Of a stretch of 64,000 nt of DNA, positions 9,266 through 18,465 are shown piece after piece; within the stretch, counting starts at the first letter, position 1, and each line of letters opens with the position of its first letter. The translations under genes and the position numbers were made by a program. The notes beneath the pieces are model-generated. The model worked only from the letters and a program-made list of their open reading frames with translations. It was not told where the DNA came from and did not search any database. Origin of the DNA: Polyangia bacterium (lineage in GTDB: Bacteria > Myxococcota_A > Polyangia > Nannocystales > Nannocystaceae); NCBI GenBank assembly GCA_030424595.1, contig JAUHWG010000019.1, positions 62,001-126,000 of the forward strand, read 5' to 3'.

Positions 9266-9496
9266 CAGGTTATGCGTGTCTCCGCGCGAGGCACGGGTCC
9301 TCCCGCTGCGTCCCACCCGTCGCCCCTCGCTCGCCCGAGGGAGTCCTTCTGGGCTCCGCTCGCGGGTGCGTGGACGATGAGCGCGTCCGCCTCCTCGTCC
9401 ATCACGAGAATGCCGACAATGGCCGCGCTGAGGAACAACTGAAGGCGGAGCCGCGCCGTCAGAACATGGCTCGTAGGCGAAGACACCCGCTACGCG

Positions 9497-9745
9497 GCGC
9501 CTACTCGCAATCGGAGCTGCTGGGACCAGACCACGAAGGAGCCGAGGAGCGTTCACGGGGACCGTGTTGCTGACGAGCACGCCTAAAAGGACGTCTCGGG
9601 GGGCGAGACGACCGGTCACGGTGAGGTTTTCGTGTCGCCAGCGCCTACTCGCAATCGGAGCTGCTGGGACCAGACCACGAAGGAGCCGAGGGGGACCGTG
9701 TTGCTGACGAGCACGCCGAAGAGGACGTCTTGGGGGCTTAGCGAG
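9497..9745. repeat. Pair of direct repeats about 105 bp long, 144 bp apart
   Basis: Both copies (about 9497-9607 and 9641-9745) begin gcgcctactcgcaatcggag and later share accgtgttgctgacgagcac. They differ by a short insertion in the first copy and scattered substitutions. Confidence 0.8.
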
Positions 9746-10479
9746 GCTCGAGTCGCTCCACACCAGGATCGTCATCACCGGCCTCATACGGTGGAGAAGC
9801 AGCTCAGCCTTCATCCTCAGCTCACCTTCCAGAGGAGGACGAGCCGCGGGGGACGGGCGAGGGGGGGCGCCGCGAACGAGTCTAGGACGCGGATCGACCC
9901 CTTGGCACAAGGGGTCGACCCGCGCTCCGACCTGTCTGAGAGAGTGGCGTCCCCCCTTGACCGGCCTTCGCCTCAGCCTCCCCCCCACCCTCTGACCTAC
10001 GCGCCCGAGGTCGCCCTCGAAGAGCGAGTCAGCGCTCGACCGACCAGCATCGCCCGACGCGTCTCTCGAGGTCTTTCGATATCGCCGATCATCGGCGAGC
10101 ACCGATCCTCTGCGGATGAACGTCTCCTCGCGAAGTGCGTCTCTCGGAGGACCGTCCCAGGAGCGCCCGCGCCTCCTCGCCAGCAGAGCTCGCGCCGCCG
10201 GGGTGATCGCCACGGTCGCGCTGACAGCTCCGTCCTGACAGCGGGGTCGTGTGCGCTGTCACGTCCTCTCGGGGAGAAGAGTCTGCGTCTGTGTAATCTC
10301 GGCGAAAGTGGCCCTAGCACCCCATGAGGGCCCAATTCCTGGCGATTACCGACCCTCCACCCAGCCCGGAGGGGCGCGCTCCCGACCCTCTTCTACGGCC
10401 GAGAGGGTTGGCATAGAGCTTGCTCAACCACGGGCACGACCCGATTCGGCGCTCGCCGCCGAGGAGTGAAGACCTACCC

Positions 10480-12726
10480 ATGTCCATCTTTAAGAACCGC
10501 AATCGCCTCCTCTCCCTCCCGCTCCTGGCCCTCGTCAGCGCTCCGCTGACGACCGGCTGCATCCAGAGCGAGGATCCCCCGGCGACCCCGGTGCCCCGAG
10601 TCCTCTACAACTTCGACTCCTGCGAGGATCTCCTCGCCTACGCCAAGAAGAACGCGACGGACTCGCTCGACCAGTACGGCTCGATCTACGGCGGTCAGAG
10701 CCTCGGCGGCTGGGAGGACGACGCACAAAACGAGGGCGGCACCGATGGTACCGGTGAGACCGGCGGCGGCGACTCGGCCGGCGACGGCGGTGGTGTCCCC
10801 GGCGTCGACTACTCCGAGACCAACGTCCAGGAGATCGGCATCGACGAGCCCGACCTGGTCAAGACCGACGGCGAGCGGATCGTCGCCCTCGCCGACGGCA
10901 AGCTCCACCACGTCGACACCCAGGGCTCGCCTGTCCTCACCGCCTCGCTCGACCTCGAGGGCAACACCTACGGCGCCGAGATGTTCCTCTACGAGGACCG
11001 CGTCCTCGTCTTCCAGCGGGTCGAGTATTACTACTACGACTACGAGCCGGAGCCGGGGATCGACGAGGACTTCCCCGAGCAGCCCGACCTCCCGGAGGCG
11101 GTCAAGAAGTGGTTTGAGGGCTCCTACACGCCGGTCACGCAGATCACCGAGATCGACCTCTCCAACCCCGACGAGCTCGCCGTCATCTCCAAGCTCTACG
11201 TCAGCGGCGACTACCTGAGCGCTCGCCGGATCGACGGGGTCTCCCGCGTCGTCCTCCGCTCCAACCCGCTGGGCCTCTCCTTCACCTCGCCCTGGGACCT
11301 CATGTACGAGCTCGAGGGCGACGTCTACCCCGAGACCGAGGAGGAGTGGAAGGCGCTGTGGGAGAAGTACACGGAGATGGCCAAGGAGGCGAACGCCGCG
11401 GTGATCGAGGCCTCGACCCTCGACAACTGGGTCCCGCACTACGTCTTCGATGACGGCGTCGAGGTCACCGAGGGGCTCCTCCTCGACTGCGTCGACACCA
11501 TGCACCCGGGGGTCTACTCGGGCCTGACGATGACCTCGATCCTCACCGTCGACCTCGAGAAGGGCCTCTCGCCCAAGGGCGGCGTTGGCCTCTTCGCCGA
11601 CTCGGCGATCGTCTACTCCTCGAGCGACAACCTCTACGTCTCGACCTCCGAGTGGGTCGGCGGCGAGGGCTGGGGCGATCCCGGCTGGGAGGGCGACGTG
11701 GTCGAGCCCGGCGAGCCTATCCCCGACGGGCCGGGCTCCGCCTCGGTGACCAGCGCCAGCCCGACCAGCGGCGGCGATCCGATGGACGACACCGGCGACG
11801 CCGCGGTCGAGCCGACCGCGGTCTCCTTCCGCGCCGGCGAAGAGGCGGGGCTCACCTCCTACCTCCACAAGTTCGCGATCCCGGCCGGCGACAAGGCGAT
11901 CTACACCGCCTCGGGCGAGGTCCGCGGCCGTCTCCTGAACCAGTGGGCGATGAACGAGCACCGCGGCGATCTCCGGGTCGCGACCACGGACCAGGAGAAC
12001 TGGGACACGACCACCTCGGAGAGCTTCGTCTCGGTGCTCCGCGAGGAGGACGGCGAGCTGGTCCAGGTCGGCCAGGTCGGCGAGCTCGGCAAGGGCGAGG
12101 AGATCAAGTCGGTGCGCTACATCGGCGACGTCGGCTACGTCGTCACCTTCCGCCAGACCGACCCGCTCTACACGATCGATCTGACGGACCACGAGGCGCC
12201 GAAGGTCGCCGGCGAGCTCAAGATCAACGGCTACTCCGCCTACCTCCACCCGCTCGGCGAGGACCACCTGATCGGCGTCGGCTTCGACGGCACCGACGAG
12301 GGCAACCTCCTCGGGGTCCAGGTCTCGCTCTTCGACGTCTCCGACATCAACGCGCCCGTCCGCACCGACTCCGCCGCCCTCGGCGACTTCGGCTGGACAG
12401 AGGTCGCCTTCGACCACAAGGCGTTCCTCAACTGGGAGAAGGAGTCGCTGACGGTCTTCCCGGTCGAGTCCTACACCTGGGACGAGATGGAGGGGACCGA
12501 GTCCTGGTTCATGGGCGCGGTCGGCTACACCATCGACCCCCAGACCGGGATCGAGCCGCGCGGAACGGTCACCCACATGACCGACCCCAACGATCCGTGG
12601 ATCGACGGCGATCCCAGCCTCCGGCGCTCGCTGGTGATCGGCGACCTCCTCTACACCGTCTCCAACAGCGGTCTCAAGGCCTCTGCGGTCTCGGATCTCA
12701 GCGACAAGGCCTGGCTCGAGTGGTAG
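10480..12726 (+). CDS. Secreted beta-propeller lipoprotein (Beta_propel family)
   Basis: 748-residue exported protein. A lipoprotein signal (basic N-terminus, hydrophobic stretch, lipobox LTTGC with Cys27) is followed by SCEDLLAYAKKNA, a motif typical of the start of this family, a Gly/Asp-rich linker (about 75-110), and NVQEIGIDEPDLVKTDGERI, the family signature. The rest is beta-propeller sequence with repeated blades such as DLSNPDELAVI and DLTDHEAPKVAGELKING. Function in the family is not established; it probably acts at the cell surface. The ATG at 10480 is chosen because it starts the signal peptide and has GAGGAG about 14 nt upstream. Two hairpins follow, the second a good terminator. 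Confidence 0.9.
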   Translation: MSIFKNRNRLLSLPLLALVSAPLTTGCIQSEDPPATPVPRVLYNFDSCEDLLAYAKKNATDSLDQYGSIYGGQSLGGWEDDAQNEGGTDGTGETGGGDSAGDGGGVPGVDYSETNVQEIGIDEPDLVKTDGERIVALADGKLHHVDTQGSPVLTASLDLEGNTYGAEMFLYEDRVLVFQRVEYYYYDYEPEPGIDEDFPEQPDLPEAVKKWFEGSYTPVTQITEIDLSNPDELAVISKLYVSGDYLSARRIDGVSRVVLRSNPLGLSFTSPWDLMYELEGDVYPETEEEWKALWEKYTEMAKEANAAVIEASTLDNWVPHYVFDDGVEVTEGLLLDCVDTMHPGVYSGLTMTSILTVDLEKGLSPKGGVGLFADSAIVYSSSDNLYVSTSEWVGGEGWGDPGWEGDVVEPGEPIPDGPGSASVTSASPTSGGDPMDDTGDAAVEPTAVSFRAGEEAGLTSYLHKFAIPAGDKAIYTASGEVRGRLLNQWAMNEHRGDLRVATTDQENWDTTTSESFVSVLREEDGELVQVGQVGELGKGEEIKSVRYIGDVGYVVTFRQTDPLYTIDLTDHEAPKVAGELKINGYSAYLHPLGEDHLIGVGFDGTDEGNLLGVQVSLFDVSDINAPVRTDSAALGDFGWTEVAFDHKAFLNWEKESLTVFPVESYTWDEMEGTESWFMGAVGYTIDPQTGIEPRGTVTHMTDPNDPWIDGDPSLRRSLVIGDLLYTVSNSGLKASAVSDLSDKAWLEW

Positions 12727-12731
12727 GGGGC

Positions 12732-12761
12732 GGTGAGGGAGGGCGAGCGCCCTTCTTCACC
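12732..12761 (+). terminator. Hairpin after beta-propeller gene
   Basis: A 14-bp stem (ggtgagggagggcg with cgcccttcttcacc, two G-U pairs) and a 2-nt loop, starting 5 bp after the stop. There is no T-tract, so it may protect mRNA ends or act with the terminator that follows. Confidence 0.55.
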
Positions 12762-12769
12762 TGAGCCGG

Positions 12770-12831
12770 CGGTCTCGGGGCGTAGGCGGTGAATCTAGGG
12801 TTCACCGCATGCCCCCGAGGCCGCGCTTTTT
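12770..12831 (+). terminator. Nested-hairpin rho-independent terminator
   Basis: An outer 11-bp stem (cggtctcgggg with ccccgaggccg) encloses a second perfect 8-bp stem (gcggtgaa with ttcaccgc), and TTTTT follows at 12827-12831. It lies between the beta-propeller gene and the membrane-protein gene. Confidence 0.75.
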
Positions 12832-12861
12832 GCTATTGTCCGACCCCCCGCCGGCCTGCCC

Positions 12862-14259
12862 GTGACCTCGCACGACGCCCCAGATTCAGCCCCGAGCACC
12901 CCCCAAGGCACCTTTGCGAGGGTTCTCGCGGGTTTTGTCGGGTGGTTGCGGCGCCACCGATGGCTGATCGTCATCGCCGTCGCAGCGCTGTGGATCCGCC
13001 TCCACTGGAACCTCGAGGTCCACCCGATCGGCGACTACATCGGCTCGGACATGCGCGGCTACAACAGCCGCGCCGACCAGTTCATCGCCGACCCCGATCT
13101 CGCGCGCGAGTATCACGCGTTCTTCCCCTACGGCACCCACTACCTGATCGCCCTGCTGAAGGTCATCTTCGGCAAGGACAACTTCCCGGCGATCGCCGCG
13201 GTCTACGCGGTGATGGGCACCCTGGTGGTGGTCTTCAGCACGATCATCGCCGGTCAGGTGTCCAAGCGCCGCTGGGTGCCTCCGGCGGTCGGCCTCCTCC
13301 TCGCGTTCTACTACCCGCTGATCTCGCTCGGCGGCTACATGCTCAGCGAGATCCCGATGGCGGTCTTCGCCACCCTCGGGACGATCCACCTGCTCAAGCT
13401 GGTCGAGAGCGGCAAGAGCCGCCACGCCTGGGCGATGGGCCTGTGCGTGTCGATCGCGACCGCGATCCGGCCGCAGATCCTCCTCTCGATCGCGCTCTTC
13501 GGCCTCGCCTGGCTGGTCTATCGCAAGACCGCCTTTGCGCGGGTGAAGTTTCGCCACCTCCTCTACGCCGGCCTGCCGCTGGCGCTGGTCCTGGCCTACT
13601 CCTCATGGCGGGTCGAGCATCACACCGGTCGTCGCGGGCTGATCTCGGAGAACGGCACCTTCAACCAGGTCTTCGGCCATTGCCACACGAAGATGATCAC
13701 GGCGAAGGGCAAGTCGACGATCAAGTTCGGGCCGCCGCCGCTGATCCAGCTCCACCGCCGGGCGACGACCCACCCCAACTCCTGGATCAAGCTCGATCCG
13801 GCGATCGCCCCGGAGCTCAACTTCAAGGGCTACATCGCCGACAAGGAGGTGCTCAAGGGCTACCTCCGCACATGCTGGGAGAAGAAGGGCCTGGTCGGCC
13901 AGGCCAAGTACACGGCGATCAACGCGATCCTCCTCGTCGCCTACAACACGATGTGGCCGGACTCTGGCCGCGGAAAGTGGCGAGAGACCGCCAAGTGGTG
14001 GGGCAAGCAGCACCTCTACTTCCTGACCGCGCCGATGCTCCTCGGCATGCTGACGATCTTCCGGCGCAAGACCGCGGGACGCCACGGGATCCTCGCGATC
14101 CACCTCTGGGCGCTCCTCCTGACCGCCGCGCTCTTCTTCGGCGACGCCCGCCTGCGCTGCCCCTACGACCCCTTCATCGTCATCCTCGCCTTTGAGGTCT
14201 ACGCCTTCGCCGGGGCCTGGCTGTGGCTCCGCGCCCGGCGTCTGCTCGGTCGCGGCTGA
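12862..14259 (+). CDS. Polytopic membrane protein, glycosyltransferase-39-like
   Basis: 465 residues starting at a GTG. After a cytoplasmic Ser/Thr/Pro-rich N-terminus there is a helix (about 34-50), then a loop with DYIGSDMRGYNSRADQ, many hydrophobic helices, and a soluble loop (about 255-330). The first loop with acidic residues after helix 1 and the overall plan resemble PMT/GT39-type glycosyltransferases that use polyprenyl-phosphate sugars, where an Asp in that loop is catalytic. The match is at the level of layout, so the enzymatic role is tentative. A tandem repeat begins at the base after the stop codon. Confidence 0.65.
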   Translation: MTSHDAPDSAPSTPQGTFARVLAGFVGWLRRHRWLIVIAVAALWIRLHWNLEVHPIGDYIGSDMRGYNSRADQFIADPDLAREYHAFFPYGTHYLIALLKVIFGKDNFPAIAAVYAVMGTLVVVFSTIIAGQVSKRRWVPPAVGLLLAFYYPLISLGGYMLSEIPMAVFATLGTIHLLKLVESGKSRHAWAMGLCVSIATAIRPQILLSIALFGLAWLVYRKTAFARVKFRHLLYAGLPLALVLAYSSWRVEHHTGRRGLISENGTFNQVFGHCHTKMITAKGKSTIKFGPPPLIQLHRRATTHPNSWIKLDPAIAPELNFKGYIADKEVLKGYLRTCWEKKGLVGQAKYTAINAILLVAYNTMWPDSGRGKWRETAKWWGKQHLYFLTAPMLLGMLTIFRRKTAGRHGILAIHLWALLLTAALFFGDARLRCPYDPFIVILAFEVYAFAGAWLWLRARRLLGRG

Positions 14260-14425
14260 GGTCGCGGGTCTGGTCGCGGGTCTGGTCGCGGGTCTGGTCG
14301 CGGGTCTGGTCGCGGGTCTGGTCGCGGGTCTGGTCGCGGGTCTGGTCGCGGGCCTGGTCGCGGGTCTGGTCGCGGGTCTGGTCGCGGGTCTGGTCGCGGG
14401 TCTGGTCGCGGGTCTGGTCGCGGGT
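14260..14425. repeat. 12-bp minisatellite, about 13.8 copies
   Basis: Uninterrupted ggtcgcgggtct units start at the first base after the stop of the membrane-protein gene; one unit carries a single change (ggcct). There are no spacers, so this is not a CRISPR array. It occupies the gap before trkH. Confidence 0.95.
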
Positions 14426-14515
14426 TGGGGCCTCGCGGCGTTGGGCGCTGCGTCGCGTGATCTTTGCGCCTAGCGCTAGGCGAGCTCGTCCCCGGTCGGC
14501 CCCGGCGGGGTCCGC

Positions 14516-14521
14516 TAGAAT
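14516..14521 (+). promoter_or_regulatory. -10 element (TAGAAT) 6 nt before trkH start
   Basis: TAGAAT followed by 6 nt and then the ATG at 14528, which places transcription start at or next to the start codon. The TAGACT at 16176-16181 before the next gene has the same 6-nt spacing. Confidence 0.5.
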
Positions 14522-14527
14522 GCGCCC

Positions 14528-16054
14528 ATGAGCGACCAGAGAGGGGCGATCGCGCGGGCTCTCGGCGGGCTTCTCCTCGCCCTCGGGGGGCTCTTTCTCA
14601 TCCCGCTCATCGTCGACCTCAGCCTCGACGAGGGCGGGGCCCTCGGCTACCTGGTGGCGCTCGCGGTGGCGGTCGGCGGCGGTCTTGCTCTGCGCTGGTC
14701 GGGCCGGAGGGCCCGCGGTCTCGGCTCGGCGCAGGCGCTCCTGGTCTGCGGCCTCGGCTGGATCGTCCTCTCGCTGGTCGGGGCGATCCCGTTCATCTGG
14801 ATCCTCGAGATGCCCGCGCTCGACGCGGTCTTTGAGACCGTCAGCGGCTTCACGACCACGGGGATCACCCTCCTCAGCGGCCTCGACGAGCTCTCGCGCT
14901 CGACCTTGCTCTGGCGGAGCCTTATCCAGTGGGTCGGCGGCCTCGGGATCCTGACCCTCTTCCTCGCGCTCATCCGCGAGCATCCGGGGCTCCACGCCCT
15001 GGCCGGCGCGGAGGCCCACAAGATCAAGAGCCCGCGCCTGGAGCCGGGCGTGCTCCACACCCTGCGGATCCTCTGGACGATCTACATCGCGATCACGGTG
15101 GCGGTGGCGCTGGGCCTCTTGGTCGGCGGTGTCGGGGTCTTCGACGCGGTCTGCCACGCGCTGACGACCCTCTCGACCGGCGGCTTCTCGACCCACGACG
15201 CGAGCATCGCCTACTACGCCGCCGAAGGTGTCGGCAGCCCGCGGATCGTCGAGTACGTCCTAATCCTCGGGATGCTCGCGGGGGGCACCTCCTTCATGGT
15301 CCACTACCAGCTCCTGCGCGGGCGGGTGCGAGCCCTCTGGGAGACGCCCGAGACCCGCTGGTGGTGGGCGATCGTCGTCGGCGGTGCGGCCCTGGTCGCG
15401 CTCGACGTGGTCGTCGGTCACGGCGGCGTGACGGCGCCGACCGCCGGCGCGGGCGCGTCGATGACCGGGACGACCGGCTCGTGGTGGCTCGACCTCGAGG
15501 GGATGATCCGCGCCTCGCTCTTTCAGGTCCTGGCCCTGGTGACGACCACGGGCTTTGGCACGGTCGACATCGGCGAGCCCTACTTCGGCGGTCTCGCCCG
15601 TCAGCTCTTCATCTGGCTGATGCTGATCGGCGGCTGCGTCGGCTCCACCGCCGGAGGTTTCAAGGTCCTCCGCTTTGTCCTCCTCGGCCGGCTCTTCCGC
15701 GAGCTGCTGCGACGGGCCTTCGTCCCGCGCCGATCGGTGTCGCGGGTGGTCTACGCCGGATCGCCGGTCGAGCCCGCGGAGCTCGAGCAGGTCGCGGGGC
15801 TCTTCTTCGCTTGGTTGACCCTCCTGGTCTTGGGCGGGGCTGTCACCGCCCTCCTCTCCGACCACGGCGCCTGGGCCTCGCTCTCGGGGATGTTCAGCGC
15901 CCTCAACAACATCGGCCCCTGCTACATCCCGGTCGGCGAGCTGCCCTCGCTGCACCCGGTGATCAAGGTGACCTACATGTTCGGGATGCTCGCCGGGCGC
16001 TTGGAGCTCATCCCCCTCGTGCTCCTCTTCTCGGGGCGAGCCTGGCGGAACTAG
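14528..16054 (+). CDS. trkH: TrkH family potassium uptake channel subunit
   Basis: 508-residue polytopic inner-membrane protein of the SKT superfamily. The four selectivity-filter loops are visible: SGFTTTGITL, TTLSTGGFSTH, VTTTGFGTVD and ALNNIGPCY. The last departs from the usual ...GPG... form. TrkH imports K+ under the control of the cytoplasmic NAD/ATP-binding TrkA ring, and a TrkA-like gene follows after one small lipoprotein gene. An extra soluble loop (about 290-325, Gly/Thr/Ala-rich) lies between the third and fourth repeats. A TAGAAT box sits 6 nt before the ATG. Confidence 0.93.
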   Translation: MSDQRGAIARALGGLLLALGGLFLIPLIVDLSLDEGGALGYLVALAVAVGGGLALRWSGRRARGLGSAQALLVCGLGWIVLSLVGAIPFIWILEMPALDAVFETVSGFTTTGITLLSGLDELSRSTLLWRSLIQWVGGLGILTLFLALIREHPGLHALAGAEAHKIKSPRLEPGVLHTLRILWTIYIAITVAVALGLLVGGVGVFDAVCHALTTLSTGGFSTHDASIAYYAAEGVGSPRIVEYVLILGMLAGGTSFMVHYQLLRGRVRALWETPETRWWWAIVVGGAALVALDVVVGHGGVTAPTAGAGASMTGTTGSWWLDLEGMIRASLFQVLALVTTTGFGTVDIGEPYFGGLARQLFIWLMLIGGCVGSTAGGFKVLRFVLLGRLFRELLRRAFVPRRSVSRVVYAGSPVEPAELEQVAGLFFAWLTLLVLGGAVTALLSDHGAWASLSGMFSALNNIGPCYIPVGELPSLHPVIKVTYMFGMLAGRLELIPLVLLFSGRAWRN

Positions 16055-16187
16055 GATCGCGGCCGCGCGAGCCGAGCCTGTCGACGTCCCGTTTTGTCGG
16101 ATGTCGCCTGCAGAGGGCTCTAGGCGTCCAGCAGGCCGGTTGTGGTGAGGATTCGGGCTCGGCTCCGGCTGCTGATAGACTCGCGCC

Positions 16188-16703
16188 GTGCAGGGGTTCT
16201 CTTCACACTCGTCTCTCCGTTGGCTAGCGGCGCTGAGCTGGCCGGCGGTGCTGGCCTTCGGCCTCGGCCTCGGCTGCAACCTCTCGGGGATCGACACGGC
16301 AGAGAGCGCGGGAGCGAGCTACTGCGAGGCCTTCATCGACGACTACGGCGCCGCTGATGGGGCGGCCTGCGCCGAGGAGCTGGCCTGTGAGGGCTACACC
16401 GACGCCGAGTCCTGCGCCTTTGCCCCCTTCGTCGACGGCGAGGACGGGCTCTCGGTCGGCTGCCACTGGGGGGCGCGCTTCGTCGGCAGCTACGTCGGTG
16501 AGATGTGCGGCGGCGAGGTCGAGGGGGTCTGCGTCGCCGCGGTCAAGACGGGCGACGAAGCGGCCTGCGCCGGCTACTTCACCGAGCTCAATGATGGCGT
16601 CTCCGTGCTCAACCTGAGCTGCGCCGAGCCGATCACCGGGGACTACTCGGAGTGCTCCGGCACGCCCTATGAGGATGGTGTATGCACCTGCGCCGCTGGT
16701 TGA
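16188..16703 (+). CDS. Small Cys-rich lipoprotein between trkH and trkA
   Basis: 171 residues from a GTG; TAGACT lies 6 nt upstream. Signal peptide with lipobox LGLGC (Cys30). The mature part has about a dozen further cysteines in an acidic, Gly/Ala-rich sequence (SYCEAFIDDYG, AACAEELACEGY, SYVGEMCGGEVEGVCVA), suggesting a small disulfide-bonded outer-membrane-anchored protein. I do not recognise the family. Its place between the two Trk subunits, with 133 bp before it and only 14 bp after it, suggests co-expression with trkA, but function is unknown. Confidence 0.75.
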   Translation: MQGFSSHSSLRWLAALSWPAVLAFGLGLGCNLSGIDTAESAGASYCEAFIDDYGAADGAACAEELACEGYTDAESCAFAPFVDGEDGLSVGCHWGARFVGSYVGEMCGGEVEGVCVAAVKTGDEAACAGYFTELNDGVSVLNLSCAEPITGDYSECSGTPYEDGVCTCAAG

Positions 16704-16717
16704 GCGGTCATCCGCCG

Positions 16718-17395
16718 ATGTACGTCGTGATCGCGGGCGCCGGCGTGCTCGGCCACGCGGTCGCGGCCTCGCTGGTGGAGCACGGCCACGATGTCGTCGT
16801 CATCGACCGCGATCAGGGGGTCTGCGATCAGATCTACGCGGAGCTCGGGGCGACCGTCCTCTGCGGCGACGCGACCGATCTGCACGTCCTGGAGGAGGCC
16901 GGCGCGCGGCGGGCCGACGTGACCTTGGCCTTGATGCACCGCGATCCCGACAACATCGCCTGCGCCCTCCTGGCGCGGACGCTCGGCGTCGAGCGGGTGA
17001 TCGCGAGGATGCGCGACGCGGGCTACGAGGCGTCCTATCAGGCCGCGGGCGTGACCCACGTGGTCCGGGCGACGGCCGTGCTGCGCAACCAGATCCTCGC
17101 GCACCTAGAGCACCCCAAGGTCAGCGACCTGCTCAGCCTCCGCGGCGATCGGGTCCACATCTTCTCGGTCGACGTTCCGCCGGGGGCGTCGGTGGTCGAC
17201 GCCCCGGTCCGTGAGATCGCGGCGATGCGGGGCTTTCCCCACAAATGCCTGCTCCTGGGGCTGCTGCCGGCGGCCGGCGACGGGATCGAGATCCTCCGCG
17301 GCGGCGACCGCATCGGCGCCGGGGACACGGTCTTGGCGATCGCCGACGCGGCCGACATCGACGCGCTGACGGATGTGCTGACCCGCAGCGCCTAG
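16718..17395 (+). CDS. trkA: TrkA-like K+ channel regulatory subunit
   Basis: 225 residues from the ATG of MYVVIAGAG. A single RCK unit: RCK-N Rossmann fold with GAGVLG, the acidic VVIDRDQ after beta-2 that favours NAD(H), GDATD and ALMHRDPDN, followed by a TrkA_C/RCK-C domain (about 140-220). This half-length form gates TrkH in the membrane. An upstream in-frame ATG at 16682 would overlap the preceding lipoprotein gene and add sequence outside the fold, so I prefer 16718. Gene order trkH-lipoprotein-trkA. Confidence 0.9.
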   Translation: MYVVIAGAGVLGHAVAASLVEHGHDVVVIDRDQGVCDQIYAELGATVLCGDATDLHVLEEAGARRADVTLALMHRDPDNIACALLARTLGVERVIARMRDAGYEASYQAAGVTHVVRATAVLRNQILAHLEHPKVSDLLSLRGDRVHIFSVDVPPGASVVDAPVREIAAMRGFPHKCLLLGLLPAAGDGIEILRGGDRIGAGDTVLAIADAADIDALTDVLTRSA

Positions 17396-17403
17396 GAGGC
17401 CGT

Positions 17404-17612
17404 GGGCGAGAGCCCCGCACGCTCTCGCTGGCCCTCGTCGCCCCCCCTCGTCGCCCCCCCTCGGCCCCCCCTCGGCCCCCCCCCTCGGCCCCCCCTCGGC
17501 CCCGCCGAAACTTGCGGTACGGCCCAGTACAGCGGCTTTTCGTCGAAGCCAAGAGAGCCGACGATCGCGGCGCGAGAGCCCGCGGGACTTTCACCGCGGC
17601 CTCCTCGCGGCG
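17404..17612 (+). repeat. Dispersed element, copy A
   Basis: First of five related intergenic elements. The conserved core runs about 17501-17600 and contains agcggctttt, cgtcgaagcc and the near-invariant gcggcgcgagag followed by gggactttcaccg. Upstream, the arm has expanded into runs of ctcggcccccc. In the shared frame it reads YSGFSSKPREPTIAAREP then AGLSPR, and that frame runs without a stop into the YkgJ-like gene. Confidence 0.85.
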
Positions 17613-17674
17613 GGCGAGGTGCCGCGAAAGATCGGCTTGGCGAAGCCGGGCGCCGGTGTTATCGACGGCCTGCG

Positions 17675-18052
17675 ATGGCTGCCCGAACCCAGAGGCCGAT
17701 CCTCCGGAAGAGCGCGATCTCCCAGGTGGAGTGTGTGCGCTGCGGCGCCTGTTGCTGCAACCCGCCGTCGAACGCGGCCGAGGGGTTCTACCACTGGGTC
17801 GAGATCGGCGAGCGCGAGCCGATCCTCAGCGAGAAGGCCCAGAAGAAGGGCATGGATCGTCTGGTCACCCGCGACGAGGAGGGGGTCGCCCACCTCCGCC
17901 TCGATCCCGAGGGGCGCTGCTTGGCCCTCCGCGGTCGGCTCGGCCGTCGGGTCCACTGCACGATCTACGCGACGCGTCCGCGGGCCTGTCGGCTCGTCGA
18001 GGCGGGGAGCGACGAGTGCATGCAGGCCCGCGCCTCCCGCGGGATCCAGTAG
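17675..18052 (+). CDS. YkgJ-family Cys-cluster protein
   Basis: 125 residues. The Cys pattern of the YkgJ/Fe-S zinc-cluster family is present: CVRCGACCCNPP near residues 17-28, then CLALRG, CTIYATRPRACR and a final Cys. The cluster probably binds a metal or an Fe-S centre. The ATG at 17675 is preferred because the upstream open frame is dispersed element A. A 12-bp minisatellite starts a few bases after the stop. No neighbouring gene explains its role. Confidence 0.8.
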   Translation: MAARTQRPILRKSAISQVECVRCGACCCNPPSNAAEGFYHWVEIGEREPILSEKAQKKGMDRLVTRDEEGVAHLRLDPEGRCLALRGRLGRRVHCTIYATRPRACRLVEAGSDECMQARASRGIQ

Positions 18053-18055
18053 ACC

Positions 18056-18238
18056 GGCCAGGACGGGGCCAGGTCGGGGCCAGGGCGGGGTCAGGTCGGG
18101 GCCAGGGCGGGGTCAGGTCGGGGCCAGGGCGGGGCCAGGTCGGGGCCAGGTCGGGGCCAGGTCGGGGTCAGGTCGGGGGTCAGCCACAGCCAGGCGGGAG
18201 CCAGGCGGGGGCCAGGCGGGGGCCAGGCGGGGCCAGCC
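18056..18238. repeat. Imperfect 12-bp minisatellite
   Basis: Runs of aggtcggggcc / agggcggggtc units, drifting to ccaggcggggg at the end, directly after the YkgJ-like stop. The remaining sequence up to 18465 shows no gene; the last part carries the TAGGGT box of the ligase gene. Confidence 0.85.
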
Positions 18239-18465
18239 CGACCGCCGTCGACCTGCGATGACCCTGTCGCCCGCCTTGCGCAGTCCGTCGCGAAGGCGAA
18301 AGCGCCGCGTACACGCGCCGCGCTCGTGGGTCGTCGTGGCCGCGAGGAAGCGCTGCTAGGCCGGGCGCTAGCGCAGACTTGGCGGATCCGAGTGGGGGAC
18401 GAGGGCTGAGCGCGCGGGATATTTGCCCCCGGCTGCCAGGCGTGGGCCTGATAGGGTAGCTGTCG

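Larger units (their letters stand above)
8806..10479. other. Gene-free, internally duplicated intergenic island
   Basis: About 1.67 kb without a convincing gene. It starts with a 16-bp perfect palindrome (gggtgagcgctcaccc, 8812-8827), then holds three copies of a module beginning gtgcttcgcgaggggcgg (8829, 9000, 9136), two small hairpins of the form gagaca-N9-tgtctc after the module ends (8947 and 9262), and a second pair of long direct repeats (9497 and 9641). Minus-strand frames contain protein-like fragments (LFLSAAIVGILVMDEEADAL near 9380-9440 and DVLFGVLVSNTVPLGSF near 9690-9730) interrupted by stops and shifts, which may be remnants of a lost gene. The last 100 bp carry the leader of the beta-propeller gene. 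Confidence 0.6.

Noticed and set aside
8822..10213. Long minus-strand open frame over the duplicated island
   Set aside because: It is Arg/Pro/Ala-rich, repeats itself wherever the DNA is duplicated, and matches no fold; it follows from GC-rich sequence lacking stops.
14260..14425. CRISPR-like array of short repeats
   Set aside because: Units are contiguous with no spacers, and no cas genes are near.
14180..15196. Long minus-strand frame with TRDQ repeats opposite trkH
   Set aside because: It is the antisense reading of the 12-bp minisatellite and of trkH, which has clear family motifs on the plus strand.
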